Source: JADZGC01 sp964613485 | GTDB lineage: Bacteria > Patescibacteriota > Saccharimonadia > CAILAD01 > GCA-016700035 | Assembly (NCBI GenBank): GCA_964613485.1 | Contig: CAZTHB010000028.1 | Location: 1 to 8,751 of the forward strand | Direction of reading: 5' to 3' | Length of the DNA stretch: 8,751 nucleotides | In this document: piece by piece, positions 6,240 through 8,751 of the stretch | Position numbering within the stretch: position 1 is the stretch's first letter | Layout of the letters: each line of letters opens with the position of its first letter | Made by a program: the position numbers and the translations under genes | Notes under the pieces: generated by a model | What the model was told of the DNA's origin: nothing | Databases searched by the model: none | The model's input: only the letters and a program-made list of their open reading frames with translations

Positions 6240-6725
6240 ATGACAGTAGTAAGAATTGCAAAGGATAGTGAACTATCAAAACTATCATCTATTGAGGAAT
6301 CGGCTGACTCTTTATTTGAAGAAGCAGGTATAACAAATCTACCGCCTGTTGCAAGTTTGGATGAGCTTAAGGGTGCTAAATGCATACTAGTGGCTGGTAG
6401 TCCGCCTAGAGGTTTTATAAGAATAGATGAGCTAGGAAAAATGGCCCACATCGAACAACTATCAGTGGAGCGAGATAGTATGGGACAAGGTTTAGGTGGT
6501 AAATTGCTTCGAGCCGCTATTGAATGGGCGAAAGAAAATGGTTATTCACAAATTACACTTATTACTTTCAAAAACATACCCTGGAACGGCCCATTTTATA
6601 AAAAACATGGATTCGATCAGCTTCTTAAAGTTACGAGCGCTATAAGAAAGTTGCGAGAACACGAAAGAAAACTAGGGCTGGATAGTGTTGGCGAGAGAAT
6701 CGTTATGTATAAGGATTTAAACTAA
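6240..6725 (+). CDS. GNAT family N-acetyltransferase
   Basis: A 161-residue cytoplasmic protein of usual GNAT length. Motif A, which binds the acetyl-CoA pyrophosphate, is visible as IEQLSVERDSMGQGLGGKLL (Q-x-x-G-x-G type), followed by the helix AAIEWAKENGY; motif B is PFYKKHGF. The acceptor (amino acid, small molecule, protein or antibiotic) cannot be told. The open frame extends back into the tRNA, and ATG 6189 is also in frame, but both would put the tRNA terminator inside the gene; 6240 follows a -10 box directly and begins MTVVRIAKDSE, a normal GNAT start. Base composition differs from its neighbours: a hand count of 6241-6720 gives 189 G+C in 480 (about 39%), while a sampled stretch of the next gene is near 50%, and Lys is mostly AAA. 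That suggests recent acquisition. Confidence 0.85.
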   Translation: MTVVRIAKDSELSKLSSIEESADSLFEEAGITNLPPVASLDELKGAKCILVAGSPPRGFIRIDELGKMAHIEQLSVERDSMGQGLGGKLLRAAIEWAKENGYSQITLITFKNIPWNGPFYKKHGFDQLLKVTSAIRKLREHERKLGLDSVGERIVMYKDLN

Positions 6726-6789
6726 ATTATATTTCCATTAATGTCTGGAGTTAGCCATTATATATTGAGGGTCTCAGTGAAGGGTGTTT

Positions 6790-6798
6790 TGCTATAAT
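6790..6798 (+). promoter_or_regulatory. Extended -10 promoter of the exported glycosidase gene
   Basis: TGC-TATAAT (6790-6798) is a perfect extended -10 element. Transcription should start near 6805, giving a leader of about 42 nt. TTGAGG at 6765-6770 is too far away (22 bp) to be a normal -35. This excludes the upstream in-frame GTG at 6784 as the start. Confidence 0.6.
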
Positions 6799-6830
6799 TG
6801 GCATAACTACTTTATTAAATCCTGTGTGCA

Positions 6831-6837
6831 GAGGGAG
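6831..6837 (+). promoter_or_regulatory. Ribosome-binding site deciding the start at 6847
   Basis: GAGGGAG lies 9 nt before ATG 6847, which opens with MKRKQ, a basic n-region directly ahead of a membrane helix. The frame is open back to 6784, but those codons overlap the promoter. Confidence 0.6.
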
Positions 6838-6846
6838 TTTGGCTAC

Positions 6847-8448
6847 ATGAAGCGTAAACAAAAGATTACTAAGTCCAAAAAGATCCAGCAGACTTCGAAG
6901 TGGTTGCAGCCAAAAACCATACTGATTGCGCTAGCCACCATAGCGATTGCTGTTATCGCGCTTACTGCGAGCAGAGCATCATCACCCATTACTAAAAGCG
7001 AGAGATTTGGCATATCGGCGGGTGGAGGATTACAGTACCTGTCGAGCACCGATCTTGCTCGTGAGCTAGATACAATGAAGCAACTTGGTGCGAAATGGGT
7101 TCGATTTGATTTTGTCTGGTCTGATATCCAATCAGGTGGACGCAATAGCTATAACTGGTCGCGCTATGACGCTGTGGTAGCGGCTGCAAATGCTCGTGGC
7201 CTTCGGGTGCTTGGTATCCTGGGTTATACGCCGACGTGGGCTCGCCCCTCCACATGCACGGGTAGCGATAAGTGTGCGCCTGCCAATCCTGATGACTTTG
7301 GAGTATTCGCACGCGCAGCCGCGCAGCGATACACCTCGCAGGGGGTGAACCATTGGGAGATATGGAATGAGCCAAACATTGTGAATTTTTGGCAACCTCA
7401 ACCAAATGTTTTGACATATGCGGCACTGCTTAAGTCTGGTTATACGAATATTAAATCAGTTAATGTAAACGCCACTATTCTTACAGGTGGGACATCCCCG
7501 GCAGCTACAGGCGGAGGGAATATATCTCCGACCGACTTTGCAACGGGTATCTATGCAAACGGTGGGAAGAACTATTTTGATGCCCTCGCTCATCATCCCT
7601 ATTGCTACGCGGGTACATTCGATTGCCCGACTACATATGCTGCATGGAGCGCGTGGAGTCAGATGAGCCAAACACCGATAAGTTTACGAAGCATCATGAC
7701 GAGCAATGGTGATGCGAGTAAGCAGATATGGGCGACAGAATTTGGAGCACCGACGAGCGGCGATGGGGCAGTGAGTGAATCACAGCAGGCGCAAATGGTC
7801 ACGAAGGCATATCAGATATTTAATTCGTATACATGGAGTGGTCCACTGTTTTGGTACAGCGCTCGGGATGCTGGTACGAATGTGGCCGATCGCGAGCATT
7901 GGTTTGGGTTGCAGCGATATGATCGTACGCAGAAGCCCGCATATAACGCGTACATACAGGCAGTTAAATCGATCGTCGGTACGGCGACACCAACACCCAC
8001 ACCAACTATCACCCCAGCCCCAACCATTATCCCTACGGTCACCATCACTCCTACTCCGACCCCAGCAATCACGCCGACTCCTGTGCAGGCAACGGCAGCA
8101 CCAGCTACAGTGACGCCAGTGCCCACTACACCAACGCTCACAACACCAGTCTTTACGGGCTTTAGCCTTAGCTATAACTGGTGGCAAGGGTGCGGATGGG
8201 ATGCTCGATGCAGTATAGCGGTGTCGTGGAGTTCGGTTGCTGGAGCTACCGGATACGAGGTGGTGCGCTCAGGTAAACCGAACGTGCAGACGAGCGCAAC
8301 TTCATATATAGAATCACCCGTGTATGCTGGTGGCTCGTATACATTTCAGGTAATTGCAAAGAACGGAACTCAGTCTGCCATCAATGCAGCGGTCACGAAG
8401 AGAGTAAGTTGCACTCAGTTTATATTTTCTTTTTGTGGCGTGCAGTAG
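6847..8448 (+). CDS. Exported or anchored clan GH-A glycosidase with Thr/Pro linker and FN3-like C-terminal domain
   Basis: A 533-residue protein. Residues 1-23 are strongly basic; 24-42 are a hydrophobic helix acting as signal peptide or anchor. Residues ~50-377 form a (beta/alpha)8 glycosidase related to the GH5/GH39 type: MKQLGAKWVRFDFVWSDIQ, ILGYTPTWARP, EIWNEPN with Asn174-Glu175 as acid/base, HHPYCYAG, and IWATEFGAP with Glu298 as nucleophile. Residues ~379-434 are a Thr/Pro/Ala linker like those in cellulases. Residues ~435-520 look like a fibronectin type III domain (SIAVSWSSVAGATGYEVVRSG, then YTFQVIAKNG), with Cys449, Cys455, Cys522 and Cys530 able to form disulfides outside the cell. 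It would hydrolyse an external glycan; substrate and exact family are unknown. It ends in TAG before a long hairpin. It shares the catalytic plan of the other glycosidase in the window but little overall sequence. Confidence 0.87.
   Translation: MKRKQKITKSKKIQQTSKWLQPKTILIALATIAIAVIALTASRASSPITKSERFGISAGGGLQYLSSTDLARELDTMKQLGAKWVRFDFVWSDIQSGGRNSYNWSRYDAVVAAANARGLRVLGILGYTPTWARPSTCTGSDKCAPANPDDFGVFARAAAQRYTSQGVNHWEIWNEPNIVNFWQPQPNVLTYAALLKSGYTNIKSVNVNATILTGGTSPAATGGGNISPTDFATGIYANGGKNYFDALAHHPYCYAGTFDCPTTYAAWSAWSQMSQTPISLRSIMTSNGDASKQIWATEFGAPTSGDGAVSESQQAQMVTKAYQIFNSYTWSGPLFWYSARDAGTNVADREHWFGLQRYDRTQKPAYNAYIQAVKSIVGTATPTPTPTITPAPTIIPTVTITPTPTPAITPTPVQATAAPATVTPVPTTPTLTTPVFTGFSLSYNWWQGCGWDARCSIAVSWSSVAGATGYEVVRSGKPNVQTSATSYIESPVYAGGSYTFQVIAKNGTQSAINAAVTKRVSCTQFIFSFCGVQ
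7981..8148 (+). repeat. Low-complexity Thr/Pro-coding tract (linker)
   Basis: About 56 codons rich in ACN and CCN encode TPTPTPTITP-like units. The unit is degenerate at DNA level rather than a perfect tandem repeat. It encodes an extended, likely flexible linker between the catalytic and FN3-like domains. The long open frames on the opposite strand here are by-products of its composition. Confidence 0.85.
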
Positions 8449-8469
8449 ACGATTAGAAGGAACAATATA

Positions 8470-8510
8470 AATAAGTAGCGTCACGGATCGTTCGTGTGAC
8501 GCTACTTATT
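8470..8510. terminator. 15-bp hairpin between convergent genes, probable bidirectional terminator
   Basis: A perfect 15-bp inverted repeat, AATAAGTAGCGTCAC (8470-8484) with its complement at 8496-8510, encloses an 11-nt loop. It starts 22 bp after the glycosidase stop and ends 9 bp before the reductase stop. No pure T-run follows on either strand, but the arm itself ends in TTATT, and the minus strand continues TTATATTGTT. Its place between two converging genes fits shared termination. Confidence 0.7.
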
Positions 8511-8519
8511 GCGTTTGTA

Positions 8520-8751
8520 TTAGTTTCGTAGGGATTTTAGCGCAGTTGACCAGCTTGTGACTTGGGCTACTACAGACTTGAGTTGCTCGGCATGTGCATC
8601 TGTTGGCTTAAAGTCATGATAGTTTTCGAAGTCAGTGCTGAGGTAAAGAAGGAGTGATTCACGTACGTCAGCGAGATGAAGCTCGCCGGCAATGCTGCGC
8701 CAGTGCTCGATAGCTCGAGTAGCTCCTGCTGCTCCATAGCCGATGAAGCCA
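8520..8751 (-). CDS. NAD(P)H-dependent FMN reductase-like flavoprotein, C-terminal part (5' end outside window)
   Basis: Translating the minus strand from 8750 gives 76 residues and a TAA stop at 8522-8520; there is no start in the window, so this gene is easily missed. The segment begins GFIGYGAAGATRAIEHWRSI and continues AGELHLADVRES. It matches the end of the NADPH-dependent FMN reductase family (flavodoxin-like fold, PF03358 type), where a [VI]-x-Y-G-x-x-G-x-x-RA-x-E-H-x-R pattern follows the flavin-binding loop. Such enzymes reduce flavins, quinones or azo compounds in the cytoplasm. The tail, rich in aromatic and acidic residues (LYLSTDFENYHDF), is less typical. It converges on the glycosidase gene across the long hairpin. 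Specific substrate unknown. Confidence 0.75.
   Translation of the reverse strand, partial: GFIGYGAAGATRAIEHWRSIAGELHLADVRESLLLYLSTDFENYHDFKPTDAHAEQLKSVVAQVTSWSTALKSLRN

Noticed and set aside
6109..6725. Integrative element using tRNA-Asn as attachment site
   Set aside because: No integrase and no second copy of the tRNA 3' end is visible in the window.
6784..6846. GTG 6784 as start of the exported glycosidase
   Set aside because: It lies upstream of the extended -10 box; ATG 6847 has a ribosome-binding site and a basic n-region.
7780..8187. Long minus-strand open frames rich in Cys/Trp/Arg or Gly/Val opposite the Thr/Pro linker
   Set aside because: They mirror the low-complexity linker, have no recognisable domain, and oppose a clearly coding glycosidase.
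1..8751. UGA recoded as glycine or tryptophan
   Set aside because: Coding regions contain no in-frame UGA, Trp is TGG, and the gene at 2071 ends naturally in TGA before a terminator.
1..8751. CRISPR array, insertion sequence or transposase
   Set aside because: No regularly spaced direct repeats, no terminal inverted repeats around a gene, and no transposase-like protein were seen.

Overview
The window looks like a compact bacterial chromosome segment, most probably from a Patescibacteria/CPR organism of the Saccharibacteria (TM7) type. This is an inference from the protein mix (Jag/KhpB next to a membrane-anchored VanW protein, anchored clan GH-A glycosidases, a LGFP-repeat NlpC/P60-like protein) and the tight gene packing; no marker here proves the phylum. 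All genes read cleanly with UGA as a stop (the gene at 2071-3090 ends in TGA), which argues against the UGA=Gly code of Gracilibacteria/Absconditabacteria. Two runs of exactly 100 N (3305-3404 and 5747-5846) show that this is a scaffolded draft assembly.

Layout. 1-192 (+) is the 3' end of jag/khpB, which in most bacteria follows rpmH-rnpA-yidC near oriC. Converging on it with a 3-bp gap is a large VanW-family protein (196-1968, -). Upstream of that, behind its own intrinsic terminator, lies a secreted LGFP-repeat/NlpC-P60-like protein (2071-3090, -). Divergent from it is a GT4 glycosyltransferase broken by the first N gap (3228-4085, +). It converges on a two-gene minus-strand operon: a membrane-anchored alpha/beta hydrolase (5159-5995, broken by the second gap), then a membrane-anchored clan GH-A glycosidase (4096-5172) that overlaps it by 14 bp. 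A divergent promoter region separates this operon from a tRNA-Asn(GTT) gene (6109-6183, +) with an encoded CCA and a GNRA-looped terminator. Next come a low-GC GNAT acetyltransferase (6240-6725, +) and a second, exported clan GH-A glycosidase with a Thr/Pro linker and an FN3-like tail (6847-8448, +). The window ends in the 3' part of an NAD(P)H-dependent FMN reductase-like gene on the minus strand (8520-8751), which has no start codon in the window. A 15-bp perfect hairpin separates the last two genes.

How the genes fit together. Five of the nine protein genes encode exported or membrane-anchored proteins with domains for binding or cleaving cell-wall or glycan material, and a sixth makes glycans (GT4). 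That fits a cell-envelope/surface neighbourhood and, if the organism is a host-attached epibiont, proteins that could act on the partner's wall. The link to a host is inference. A second theme is promoter architecture: several genes have a good -10 box only 6-10 nt from the ATG and no Shine-Dalgarno sequence, which suggests leaderless transcripts, while others (VanW, the exported glycosidase) have normal ribosome-binding sites.
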